This document shows, piece after piece, positions 17,663 to 26,130 of a stretch of 64,000 nt of DNA. The position numbers and the translations under genes are program-made. The number at the start of each line of letters is the position of its first letter. Within the stretch, counting starts at the first letter, position 1. Location: contig JAXLRI010000017.1 in assembly GCA_046331175.1 (NCBI GenBank), positions 37,260 through 101,259 on the forward strand, in the 5' to 3' direction. Source of the DNA: JAWKIW01 sp046331175. GTDB lineage: Bacteria; Actinomycetota; Acidimicrobiia; Acidimicrobiales; Acidimicrobilacustridaceae. Below the pieces are notes generated by a model. That model searched no databases, was not told where the DNA came from, and saw nothing but the letters and a program-made list of their open reading frames with translations.

Positions 17663-18682
17663 ATGGATCGTCGAACGCTGAACGACCTGGCGAGCGAGCT
17701 GCAGGCCGCGCTGGCCGACGCCGGCGTGCCCGCCACCGTCGAGCCGCTCGACCCCACCGACGACGGCGAGGGCGAGGTCCGGGTCGAGGCCGACGGGCGG
17801 TCGCTGCCCGTCCTGGTGGCCACCCGCGCCGACTTGCGGCCGGTGCACGCCGACCAGCTCGCCCCGCCCGGCGACGACCGGGCCGCCGTCGTGGTGGCCG
17901 ATCGCATCGCCGAGCGGTCCCGGCAGGTGCTGCGCGACGCCGGCTGGGGCTGGCTCGACCGTCGCCGCGGCCACCTGCGGCTGTGGGCGCCCGGCCTGCG
18001 CATCGACACCAACGTGGCGCCGAGCGTCGTGGCCGAGGTCGCCCCCAAGGTGGCCAACCCGTTCACCCCGGCCGGCCGCGACCTGTCGCTGTGGCTGCTG
18101 GCCCACCCCACCGAATCGGCGTCACCCCGCAAGCTGCACCGGGAGCTGGGCATCTCGGCCGGCCAGATCTCCAACCTGCTGCAGGCCCTCGAGGGCGAGA
18201 ACCTGCTGCGCAAGGACCGCACGCCGCTGCTGCCCGAGCTGTTCTGGGCGCTGGCCGAGCACTGGTCGCCCCGCCGCCACGCGCTGGCGTCGCTGCCCAC
18301 CGAGGCCGAGCGGGCCGCCGCCACCGAGCTGCGCGCCGACCGCTGGGTGCTCACCGACACCGTGGCCGCCGTCGCCCTCGGCGCCCCGGTGGTGGCCGGG
18401 TCGAGCGCGCCGCCCGACCTCTACCTGCCCGACGAGCGCTCGCTGTCGTGGCTGCTCGGCCGCAGCGTCGTGGCCCCCGACTGGTCGCAGCGGGCCGCCA
18501 CCGTTGCCGTCGCCCCCACGCCGCTGGTGTGCGATCCGCGCCTGCGCCGCGCCGGCGACCACTGGCCGCTCGCCCACCCGGTGGTCGTCGCCCTCGACCT
18601 GGCCACCGATCGCGGACGGGGCCGCACCGTCGTCGAGGAGTGGGATCCCGACCCGGCCTCGGGGGTCATCCGTGTCTGGTGA
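17663..18682 (+). CDS. AbiEi-like winged-helix antitoxin / regulator
   Basis: A 339-aa cytosolic protein with a central winged helix (about 150-205: L-H-R-E-L-G-I-S-A-G-Q-I-S-N-L-L-Q-A-L-E) and an N-terminal domain that may bind nucleotide or DNA (W-L-D-R-R-R-G-H-L-R). The downstream gene encodes an AbiEii-type nucleotidyltransferase overlapping by 11 bp, the order and coupling of type IV AbiE toxin-antitoxin systems. The family assignment rests on the HTH plus context rather than on strong similarity. The start is the ATG at 17663, after the operator at 17579. Confidence 0.65.
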   Translation: MDRRTLNDLASELQAALADAGVPATVEPLDPTDDGEGEVRVEADGRSLPVLVATRADLRPVHADQLAPPGDDRAAVVVADRIAERSRQVLRDAGWGWLDRRRGHLRLWAPGLRIDTNVAPSVVAEVAPKVANPFTPAGRDLSLWLLAHPTESASPRKLHRELGISAGQISNLLQALEGENLLRKDRTPLLPELFWALAEHWSPRRHALASLPTEAERAAATELRADRWVLTDTVAAVALGAPVVAGSSAPPDLYLPDERSLSWLLGRSVVAPDWSQRAATVAVAPTPLVCDPRLRRAGDHWPLAHPVVVALDLATDRGRGRTVVEEWDPDPASGVIRVW

Positions 18683-19691
18683 CGACGAGGTCGTCGAGCG
18701 CGTCGAGCCCGCCGCCCACGAGCCCGCCGCCGACGAGCGCGTCGACGCCATCGTCGACGTCGACGACTCGGCGGAGCAGCCGCCGGTGGTCGGCGAGCTC
18801 ACCGGCGAGGTGGCGGTGGCCGTGCCGGTGCCCGTTCCCGGGCTCGGGTCCGGTCCACCCGGCGGCAGCTGGCCGCCCCGCAGCACGCACGGCACCCGCG
18901 CCGTCGCCATCGCCAACGACGCCGGCCGGGTGGTCGAGCGATCGGTGGCCACCCTGGCCGAGCTGCCCGACGACCTGCCCCGCCACGCCCTCGTCGGCGG
19001 TCTGGCCGTGATGGTCCGCCTCTACGAGGCCCACCGGGTCACCACCGACTTCGACGAGGTGAGCCAGCAGCCCGGCACCACCGTCGCCACGCTCGTCGCC
19101 CTCGGGGCGCGTCGCACGACCAACGGCGTCGAGCTGCCCGACCGCGGCGTCCGGCTCGATCTGCTCGACGCCGAGACCTCGCTGGCCGACCTCGACGCGC
19201 TCGTCGACGACCTCACCACCGACGACGAGCGGCGGGCCTGGCAGCTGGCCGCGGCCTGTCGCTACGCGCTGGAGACGGCGTCGCCCACCGACATCCTCGT
19301 GGTCGAGCGCGAGCAGGTCGTGGCCCGGGTGTCGCTGCCGGTGGCCGTGGCCGGAGCGCTCGTCGCCCTGAAGGTGCACGCCGCCGTCGCCCCCGACCGG
19401 CCTCCCGACAAGGCGGCCGCCGACGTGTTCGACGCCTGGCGCCTGGCCCGCACGTGGGGCCCGAGCGTGGTCGCCGAGGACCTTTCCCGCGCGCCCGTCG
19501 CCATGCTGCGCACCACCGCCGCCCAGCTGCAGCAGCTGTTCGGCGACGACGTCGACCGCACCGCCCACCGCCTGCGCCGGGCCTCGGTCCCGGGCGTGGA
19601 GGCCGTCGGCGTCGACGACCTCGAGGCCGCCCTCGTGCTGGTCGACTACCTCGACCCGTTCCTCCACTGGGACGCCCCCGCCGGCCCGTGA
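18672..19691 (+). CDS. AbiEii-like nucleotidyltransferase (type IV toxin)
   Basis: A 339-aa protein. About 65 low-complexity residues (acidic, then Val-Pro repeats) precede the catalytic domain, where G-G-L-A-V-M-V-R-L (from 109) and R-V-T-T-D-F-D (122-128; Asp126 and Asp128 as metal ligands) match the G-G...R-x-T-x-D-x-D pattern of AbiEii/MenT nucleotidyltransferases, which inactivate tRNAs or other acceptors. The K-V-H and D-K-A-A-A-D-V-F-D-A-W motifs further on are also typical. The extended N-terminus is unusual. The GTG start overlaps the partner's stop. Confidence 0.7.
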   Translation: MSGDDEVVERVEPAAHEPAADERVDAIVDVDDSAEQPPVVGELTGEVAVAVPVPVPGLGSGPPGGSWPPRSTHGTRAVAIANDAGRVVERSVATLAELPDDLPRHALVGGLAVMVRLYEAHRVTTDFDEVSQQPGTTVATLVALGARRTTNGVELPDRGVRLDLLDAETSLADLDALVDDLTTDDERRAWQLAAACRYALETASPTDILVVEREQVVARVSLPVAVAGALVALKVHAAVAPDRPPDKAAADVFDAWRLARTWGPSVVAEDLSRAPVAMLRTTAAQLQQLFGDDVDRTAHRLRRASVPGVEAVGVDDLEAALVLVDYLDPFLHWDAPAGP

Positions 19692-19720
19692 CGCCAGTGG
19701 TCGGCGTCGCCTGGCGCAGG

Positions 19721-20020
19721 TCAGGACGAGGAGCCGGCGCCGCGCGGTCGGAACGTGTCGCGCAGGACCATGAACCGCAGCGACCACAGCGACGGCCGGG
19801 GCTCGGCCAGCGACGCGTGGGTGCGCACGACGCCCTGCACGGTGACGCCGCCCGCCACCAGCCAGCCGGCCACGCCGACGACGAGCACCCACGGCGTACC
19901 ACTCGACCGCAGCACCACCACGCCGACCAGCACCACGACCAGCGCGGCGAAGCCGCAGCGCAGCGCCCACACCGCCCGCCGCCAGCTCGGATCGTCCTGC
20001 AGCGCAGCGGGCTCGTCCAT
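19721..20020 (-). CDS. Small two-helix membrane protein
   Basis: A 99-aa protein with two hydrophobic segments (about 20-40 and 46-64) and a basic C-terminus (F-M-V-L-R-D-T-F-R-P-R). It resembles small PH-domain or DUF membrane proteins of actinobacteria, but no family is certain. The start is ATG 20020, with CAGACT 7 nt upstream as a possible leaderless -10 box. It is convergent with the AbiE-like toxin gene and divergent from the selenoprotein gene. Confidence 0.55.
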   Translation of the reverse strand: MDEPAALQDDPSWRRAVWALRCGFAALVVVLVGVVVLRSSGTPWVLVVGVAGWLVAGGVTVQGVVRTHASLAEPRPSLWSLRFMVLRDTFRPRGAGSSS

Positions 20021-20108
20021 CGGGGGCAGTCTGGCCGACCCGCCATCGGTGGATCGGTGATCGGTCGGATGGGACCGGGCTCGGGACGGGCTGGGTAGGT
20101 TGGACGGC

Positions 20109-20390
20109 ATGACGGCCGAGGATCGCCACCGCATCCGCATCACCTACTGCGTGCCCTGAGACTATTCGGACCGTGCCGTGCGCACGGTGGCCGATCTCCT
20201 GCACGACTACCAGCACGTCATCGACGACCTCGTGCTGGTGACGGGCTCCAAGGGCGTGTTCGACGTCGAGGTCGACGGCGAGCTGCTGTTCTCCAAGAAG
20301 GCCGCCGGCCGCCACGCCGAACCCGGCGAGGTCCTGCGCCTCTTCCGCGAGCGCATCGTCCCCGACGTCGACGTCTACCCCCGCAGCTGA
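20109..20390 (+). CDS. SelW/Rdx-family selenoprotein with in-frame TGA (Sec17)
   Basis: Read through one TGA (20157-20159), the frame gives a 93-aa Rdx (SelW/SelT/SelH) thioredoxin-like protein. The redox motif is I-T-Y-C14-V-P-U17, where the TGA occupies the second redox position, followed by L-V-L-V-T-G-S-K-G-V-F-D-V-E-V-D-G, the family's L-L-F-S-K-K motif, G-R-H-A-E-P-G-E-V and the R-E-R-I-V-P end. Rdx proteins are small oxidoreductases whose redox motif is CxxC or CxxU. A 7-bp stem hairpin follows at the spacing required for a bacterial SECIS. ATG 20109 has TAGGTT (20096-20101) 7 nt upstream. A mechanical gene finder would give a broken 70-aa ORF from GTG 20178. A point mutation or sequencing error in TGC is the alternative. 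Confidence 0.8.
20170..20188 (+). promoter_or_regulatory. Bacterial SECIS-like hairpin
   Basis: Perfect 7-bp stem ACCGTGC (20170-20176) with GCACGGT (20182-20188) and loop CGTGC. The loop starts 18 nt after the TGA and has G as its second base, matching bSECIS rules (loop 16-37 nt downstream, a G in the first two loop positions). It would be bound by SelB to insert selenocysteine. Confidence 0.65.
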
Positions 20391-20418
20391 CCCCCGGCCC
20401 CGGGCCTACGGTGGGGTC

Positions 20419-21252
20419 GTGGAGGTCGGGTTCTACGCCACGGCGGGTCCGGTGACGGCGCTGTCCGACGAGCAGCGCGAGCTGATCGGTGGGCTGGGCT
20501 TCGACGCGCTCGACCTGTGTCGGGTCGCGCAGGGGCTGTTGGTCGGGCCGGGGGACGCGTTCGGGTCGGGGCTGTCCGACGGGCGCATGGCCGAGCGCAA
20601 CCTGCGGCCGGCGAGCGCCATCCTCCAGCGGGCCCTCGACGTCGACTCGTCCCTCCGCATGGATGGCACCCGACCGGCCGAGCAGCGGGTGGTCGGGACG
20701 TGCCGTCACTTCGCCGTGCTCGCGACGGCCTTCCTCCGGGCCGTCGGGACACCCGCCCGTGCCCGTTGTGGCTTCGCCGCCTGCTTCGAGCCACCCAAGA
20801 AGGTCGACCACTGGATCGTCGAGATCTGGTCCGGTGAGGAACGCCGCTGGGTCCGCGTCGATCCCGAGCACCTCGACCGACCGACGCCGGTGCCGGCGCG
20901 GTGCGACGACCTGCAGCCCGGCGACTTCCTCACCGGTGGCGAGGCGTGGCAGCTCGTCCGGTCGGGCCGTGACGATGCGGAGAGCTACGGCGTGTTCGGC
21001 ACCGACCACTGGGGGCCCGGCGAGATCCGCGGCAACACCATGCGGGACCTGGCCAGCGTCGCCGCCAAGGTCGAGGTGCTGCCGTGGGACGAGTGGGGCC
21101 CGATGACCGCCTCCTACGAGGGCAGCACGGGCGACGACTTCGACGCGCTGATCGACGAGGTGGCCGCGGTGACGGCGGCGGACGAACCGGGGTCGGCCGA
21201 CCTCGAGCGCGTCTACCGGCAGCTGGCCGCACCACCCGAGCTGCAACGATGA
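20419..21252 (+). CDS. Transglutaminase-like superfamily protein
   Basis: A 277-aa protein with a transglutaminase/protease-like catalytic triad: Cys95 (V-G-T-C-R-H-F-A), His131 (D-H-W-I-V-E-I-W) and Asp148 (V-R-V-D-P-E). Members act as cysteine proteases, amidases or transferases. The GTG start at 20419 has TACGGT (20407-20412) 6 nt upstream. It overlaps the next gene by 4 bp (ATGA) and so is likely translated together with it. Whether it is functionally tied to the ComB-like partner is unknown. Confidence 0.82.
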   Translation: MEVGFYATAGPVTALSDEQRELIGGLGFDALDLCRVAQGLLVGPGDAFGSGLSDGRMAERNLRPASAILQRALDVDSSLRMDGTRPAEQRVVGTCRHFAVLATAFLRAVGTPARARCGFAACFEPPKKVDHWIVEIWSGEERRWVRVDPEHLDRPTPVPARCDDLQPGDFLTGGEAWQLVRSGRDDAESYGVFGTDHWGPGEIRGNTMRDLASVAAKVEVLPWDEWGPMTASYEGSTGDDFDALIDEVAAVTAADEPGSADLERVYRQLAAPPELQR

Positions 21253-21980
21253 GTCCGGGAGACGACGGCACAGCCGTGTCCGCCGCGACCTATCGGGCGC
21301 GGTGGGAGCTGGAGGACGTCGGCGGTGTGGTGGTGGTGATCGACGTGCTGCGGGCGTTCACCACCGCGGCGTACGCGCTGGCGGCGGGGGCGGAGGCCAT
21401 CTACCTCGTCGGTGACGTGGACGAGGCGCTGGCGCTCGGCCGCGAGCTCGACGCGCTGGTGATGGGGGAGGAGCGAGGCCGGCGCCCACCGGGCTTCGAC
21501 CTGTCGAACTCGCCCGTGGCCGCAGCCGCCGCCGACGTCGCCGGGCGTGTGCTCGTGCAGCGGACCTCGGCCGGGACCCAGGGCGCCATCGCCGCCCGCC
21601 ACGCCGATCGACTCTTCGCCGCCAGCCTGGTGTGCGCCTCGGCCACCGCCGCCGCGGTCACCGCGACCGGGCTCGGGGCACCGACCTACGTCATCACCGG
21701 GCGCTTCCCCGAGCACCCCGACGGCGGCGAGGACGACCTCTGGACGGCCGAGCTCATCGAGCGGGCCCGGCGGGGCGAGCCGCTCGACGCCGAGGCGACC
21801 GCCCACGCGGTGGCCACGTCACCCGAGGCCGAGCGCACCCTGGCCGTCGGCGAGGGCCACGTCCACCCCGACGACATCGCCTACGCCACCGACGTCGACC
21901 GCTTCGCCTTCGCCATGGAGGTCGACCGCGTCGACCATCACCTCCGCCTCCGCCGCCACGACGTCGCCCCGCCGCCCTGA
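21249..21980 (+). CDS. 2-phosphosulfolactate phosphatase-like protein (ComB family)
   Basis: A 243-aa protein of the ComB family. Signature motifs: V-I-D-V-L-R-A-F-T-T-A, G-E-E-R-G-R-R-P-P-G-F-D-L-S-N-S-P, and V-Q-R-T-S-A-G-T-Q-G. ComB removes phosphate from 2-phosphosulfolactate in coenzyme M biosynthesis; bacterial homologues occur without the rest of that pathway and may have other substrates. No ComA/ComC-type genes lie in the window. It is translationally coupled to the upstream transglutaminase-like gene. Confidence 0.85.
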   Translation: MSPGDDGTAVSAATYRARWELEDVGGVVVVIDVLRAFTTAAYALAAGAEAIYLVGDVDEALALGRELDALVMGEERGRRPPGFDLSNSPVAAAAADVAGRVLVQRTSAGTQGAIAARHADRLFAASLVCASATAAAVTATGLGAPTYVITGRFPEHPDGGEDDLWTAELIERARRGEPLDAEATAHAVATSPEAERTLAVGEGHVHPDDIAYATDVDRFAFAMEVDRVDHHLRLRRHDVAPPP

Positions 21981-22023
21981 CGTCCCGCCGGCCCGCCCCA
22001 TCCCGCCGATCTCCCTCTCCCCC

Positions 22024-22082
22024 TCAGCGAACTTTGGAGGATTCGCGTCACCCCTTGACGGAAATGCTCCAAGGTTCGCCGA
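22024..22082. terminator. Long hairpin between convergent genes
   Basis: Arms of about 24 nt (22026-22049 and 22055-22079) pair over most of their length: GCGAACTTTGGAG with CTCCAAGGTTCGC and CGTCA with TGACG, around a short CCCCT loop. It lies between the convergent ComB-like and flavin monooxygenase genes, so a bidirectional terminator is the simplest reading. No poly-T follows. Confidence 0.6.
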
Positions 22083-22098
22083 GCGAGCGGCGGCGGGG

Positions 22099-23718
22099 TC
22101 AGCTGGTGGGTGTGGGTGGGCCGAACCAGCGCTCGAGGGCGGCGGGGAGCGTGGGGTCACCGGCATCGGGATCGGACGGGTCGCCGACCCAGGCGACGTG
22201 GCCGTCGGGGCGGATCAGCACCACCGCCGGGGCGTCGACCGCGCCGATCACCGGCAGCTCCCACGGGCCGTCGGTCCTCGCGCTGACCGATCGCACGCGA
22301 TCCGCCCACGGGTCGGCGGCGGACGGGCCCGACCCACGGAGATCGAGCAGGACGGGCCGGGCGTCGTGGAGCAGCTCGCCCACGCGCGCCACGGCGGCCG
22401 CGTCGACGCCGCCGGGACCACCGAGCACCTCGACGTCGGTCAGGTCGAGGTCGGGCATGCGCCGGCCGACGAGCGGGTGGTCGCCGTCGAGGTCGTAGTG
22501 CACATCGAGGCCGGTGAGCATCCCCGCCATGTGCCGGCGGGGCTCGTCCATGGCGAGGAGCGTGGTCAGCGTCTTCAGCAGCGCGGGATGGCGGTCGTCG
22601 GGGGTCTGCAGGGCCACCTGGGCGCTGGTGAGGTCGAGCACGCGCGCCCCGATCGGGTGGCGCTCGTCGTGGTAGGTGTCGAGCAACGTGTCGGGCGCCG
22701 TGCCCGCCACCACCGCCGCCAGCTTCCAGCCGAGGTTCACCGCGTCCTGCACGCCGATGTTGAGGCCCTGGCCGCCCTGCGGCGGGTGCACGTGGGCGGC
22801 GTCGCCGGCCAACAGCACGCGGCCGTTGCGGTAGGTCGCGGCCTGCCGGGCCTGGTCGGTGAACCGCGAGATCCGCTTCGGGTCGTGGGCGCCGAAGTCG
22901 GTGCCGTAGGCGGCGAGCAGGGCGGCGCGCAGGTCGTCGAGCGTGGGTTCGTGGTCGTGGTCGACCTCGGGCTCGCGCAGCACGACGTTGTAGGGGTTGC
23001 CGCCGTTGACCCGGTCGACCGGACCGATGCCGCCACCCTCGCGGCGGGTGCCGACCTCGGGCTCCTCGCTCATGTCGACCTCGCCGATGATCCAGCTGGC
23101 CGAGGCGTCGAGGCCGGGGAAGTCGATGCCGGCCGCCTTGCGCACCACGCTGCGCCCACCGTCGCAGCCGACGAGGTACTGCGCCCGCAGGGTCGTGCCG
23201 TCGGACAGCTCGACGTCGACACCGTCGTCGTCCTGCGCGAGGCCGACGACCTCGCGGCTGCGCAGCACCGGCACGCCCAGCTCGTCGACCCAGGTGGCGA
23301 GGATCCGCTCGATGTCGCGCTGCCACAGCGCCAGCACGTACGGGTGCCGGGTCGGGAAGTCGCCGACGGGGAGCGGGACGTACGAGAAGCCGACCGCCGG
23401 GTGGGGCTGGCCCTCGGACACGAACCGCTCGCCGACACCGCGCTGGTCGAGCACCTCGATGGTCCGGGCGTGCAGGCCGCCGGCCCGCGTGCTGTCGAGC
23501 TCCTGGTCGGTGCGGCGCTCGACGATCACGACCTCGGTGCCGGCCAGGGCCAGCTCGGCCGCCAGCATCAGCCCGGTCGGGCCGCCCCCGGCGATCACCA
23601 CGGCGTGGTCGGCGTGGTCGGCGTGCTCGGCGTGCTCGGCGGCGCCGGCGTCGACCTCGTCGCGATCTCGCCCGACGGTCGGCTCGACGTCGGTCGGGTT
23701 CGAAGGATCAAGCGCCAT
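22099..23718 (-). CDS. FAD-dependent aromatic ring monooxygenase
   Basis: A 539-aa flavoprotein hydroxylase of the PheA/TfdB/MhpA group. After a short His-rich repeat (A-E-H-A-D-H-A-D-H-A) come the Rossmann motif V-V-I-A-G-G-G-P-T-G-L-M-L, the D-G motif Y-L-V-G-C-D-G-G-R-S, the G-D motif V-L-L-A-G-D-A-A-H-V-H-P-P-Q-G-G-Q-G-L-N, and a C-terminal thioredoxin-like domain ending in R-P-D-G-H-V-A-W-V. These enzymes hydroxylate phenols or polyketides using NAD(P)H and O2. ATG 23718 is chosen because it just precedes the fold. Confidence 0.9.
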   Translation of the reverse strand: MALDPSNPTDVEPTVGRDRDEVDAGAAEHAEHADHADHAVVIAGGGPTGLMLAAELALAGTEVVIVERRTDQELDSTRAGGLHARTIEVLDQRGVGERFVSEGQPHPAVGFSYVPLPVGDFPTRHPYVLALWQRDIERILATWVDELGVPVLRSREVVGLAQDDDGVDVELSDGTTLRAQYLVGCDGGRSVVRKAAGIDFPGLDASASWIIGEVDMSEEPEVGTRREGGGIGPVDRVNGGNPYNVVLREPEVDHDHEPTLDDLRAALLAAYGTDFGAHDPKRISRFTDQARQAATYRNGRVLLAGDAAHVHPPQGGQGLNIGVQDAVNLGWKLAAVVAGTAPDTLLDTYHDERHPIGARVLDLTSAQVALQTPDDRHPALLKTLTTLLAMDEPRRHMAGMLTGLDVHYDLDGDHPLVGRRMPDLDLTDVEVLGGPGGVDAAAVARVGELLHDARPVLLDLRGSGPSAADPWADRVRSVSARTDGPWELPVIGAVDAPAVVLIRPDGHVAWVGDPSDPDAGDPTLPAALERWFGPPTPTS

Positions 23719-24003
23719 CTCGTTGCCCCCAGGTGTCGTCGCCGCGCTCGCTCCACGTGGAGCGGACGTGCATGGTGGGCACGACGCAGTCGCTTGCGGC
23801 AAGCCCCCCGAGCCGCGGTACGTTGGTCCCGGCGGGGGAGTGCGGGGCGAGCGGATCGATCGGCGGGTACCGGGTGCGGTCGAGCCGACGGTGGCGCGCC
23901 CGCACGAGCGGGGCCTCGATCCCGGCAGGGCCGGGCCGCCTGTGCCAGCGTGGTGGGGAGGTCCCGGCCAGCCTGCCGGGCCCGTGAGCGCGAGGACCCG
24001 ACC

Positions 24004-24957
24004 ATGAGCGATCCCACGTCGCCCGGCGGCGACCCGTCCGGCCCGTCCGTCCCGCCCGGCGGCCAGCCGCCGCAGCCTCCCGTCGACCCCGACGCCACGG
24101 TGGCCAACCCGGCAGTGCCACCCGCTGCTGGGCAGCCCGGCGCCTACGGGCAGACCGGCCAACCGGGTGCCTACGGCCAGCCCGATGCCACCGTGGCCCA
24201 GCCGGGTGCCTACGGGCAGGCCGGCCAGCCGGGTGCCTACGGCCAGCCCGGCGCCCAGGACCCGACCGCCTACGGGTACGCGCAGGGGTCGCCCTACGGC
24301 GACGTCCCGCCCCCCGCCGACGACGGCAAGCGCAAGGGCCTCGTGATCGCGGTCGTCGGCCTGGGCATCGCGGTGGCGATCCTGCTGGCCGGCCTGCTGT
24401 GGGCGCTGCTGCGCAAGAGCGACGAGGTCGCCACCACGGCGACCACGGCCAAGGTCACCAGCACCACGTCGTCGACCTCGACCACGTCCACCACCGCTCC
24501 GACCACCTCGACGACCACCGGCGGCGACAACGGGGGTGGCGGCAACAGCGGCGGTGGCGGTGGCGGGGGTGGCAACGGAGGTGGCGGCAACGGCGGTGGC
24601 GGGGGAGGCGGCGGTGGTCAGCCCTCCACGACCAAGGCGCCCACCACCACGAGCACGGCACCCGCGCCGCAGGTCACCTCGGTCAGCGCGCCCTCGACGT
24701 GGACCTGCGGTGGTGGCCCGTACTCGCCGCCGAACAGCCAGCTCACCCTGAGCTGGAACACCTCGAACGCGCAGTCGGTCACCGTCGCCATCGACAGCCC
24801 CGGCGGCACCTACCAGAGCGGCCTGTCCGCCAACGGCAGCCTGCAGGTGCCGGCACCGTGCGCCAAGGGCGAGACGCAGACCTACTACGTCACGGCCATC
24901 GGGGCCGGCGGGGCGAAGTCCACCAAGTCGACCACCACCACGGGCACCGGCGCCTGA
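24004..24957 (+). CDS. Membrane-anchored protein with Gly-rich linker and extracellular beta domain
   Basis: A 317-aa protein. A cytoplasmic Pro/Gly/Tyr-rich N-terminus has repeated G-Q-P-G-A-Y-G-Q units (about 43-83); one transmembrane helix follows (about 112-137, V-I-A-V-V-G-L-G-I-A); then a Thr/Ser stalk and poly-Gly linker; then a C-terminal Ig-like domain of about 85 residues with two Cys (W-T-C-G-G, A-P-C-A). It is probably surface-exposed. The intergenic region 23719-24003 carries a possible promoter (TACGTT near 23819). No function recognised. Confidence 0.7.
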   Translation: MSDPTSPGGDPSGPSVPPGGQPPQPPVDPDATVANPAVPPAAGQPGAYGQTGQPGAYGQPDATVAQPGAYGQAGQPGAYGQPGAQDPTAYGYAQGSPYGDVPPPADDGKRKGLVIAVVGLGIAVAILLAGLLWALLRKSDEVATTATTAKVTSTTSSTSTTSTTAPTTSTTTGGDNGGGGNSGGGGGGGGNGGGGNGGGGGGGGGQPSTTKAPTTTSTAPAPQVTSVSAPSTWTCGGGPYSPPNSQLTLSWNTSNAQSVTVAIDSPGGTYQSGLSANGSLQVPAPCAKGETQTYYVTAIGAGGAKSTKSTTTTGTGA

Positions 24958-24959
24958 TC

Positions 24960-25790
<831 letters not shown>

Positions 25791-25818
25791 CCCCTCGCCG
25801 CCGCCTCTTTGCCGGGCT

Positions 25819-26000
25819 GATGACGTGGTGTCCGGGGGCCGGACGCATCGTCATCAACCTGCTCGCCCATCACGTCGTCGCCGTCGGGCTGATGACGTGG
25901 TGTCCGGGGGCCGGACGCATCGTCATCAACCTGCTCGCCCATCACGTCGTCGCCGTCGGGCTGATGACGTGGTGTCCGGGGGCCGAACGCATCGTCATCA
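25819..26000 (+). repeat. Three 38-bp palindromic repeats (family 1, GGG-loop form), 72-bp period
   Basis: Copies at 25819, 25891 and 25963, spaced exactly 72 bp, with the first two spacers identical. The outer arms are as in the other clusters, but the central loop between GTCCGG and CCGGAC is GGG rather than CCC. The third copy has CCGAAC instead of CCGGAC, weakening its stem. The cluster begins 28 bp after the PIG-L stop. The remainder of the 340-bp gap to 26130 holds only a possible -10 box (TAGGGT near 26073). Confidence 0.9.
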
Positions 26001-26130
26001 ACCTGCAGGCCGAAGGCGAAGGCACACCGATCACCCCCGGGCTCGACCGCACCGCCCGGTCGCCGCCGTCGGTAGGGTGGCGCCGCCGTCGACCTGACGG
26101 ACCATCAGGGGCGGGTCCCAGGGGGAAGCC

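Noticed and set aside
20178..20390. Stand-alone 70-aa ORF starting at GTG 20178
   Set aside because: The conserved Rdx redox motif and N-terminal strand lie upstream across the TGA; this is only the 3' part of the selenoprotein.
21547..24957. Very long open frame (1136 aa) on the plus strand
   Set aside because: It is a high-GC shadow: its first two thirds run antisense to the flavin monooxygenase, with no domain; only its end (24004-24957) is real.
25819..26000. Regular 38-bp repeats with 34-bp spacers, like a short CRISPR array
   Set aside because: The spacers are nearly identical to each other, the unit is palindromic and scattered in other places, and no cas genes are near; it is a duplicated repeat family, not a CRISPR.
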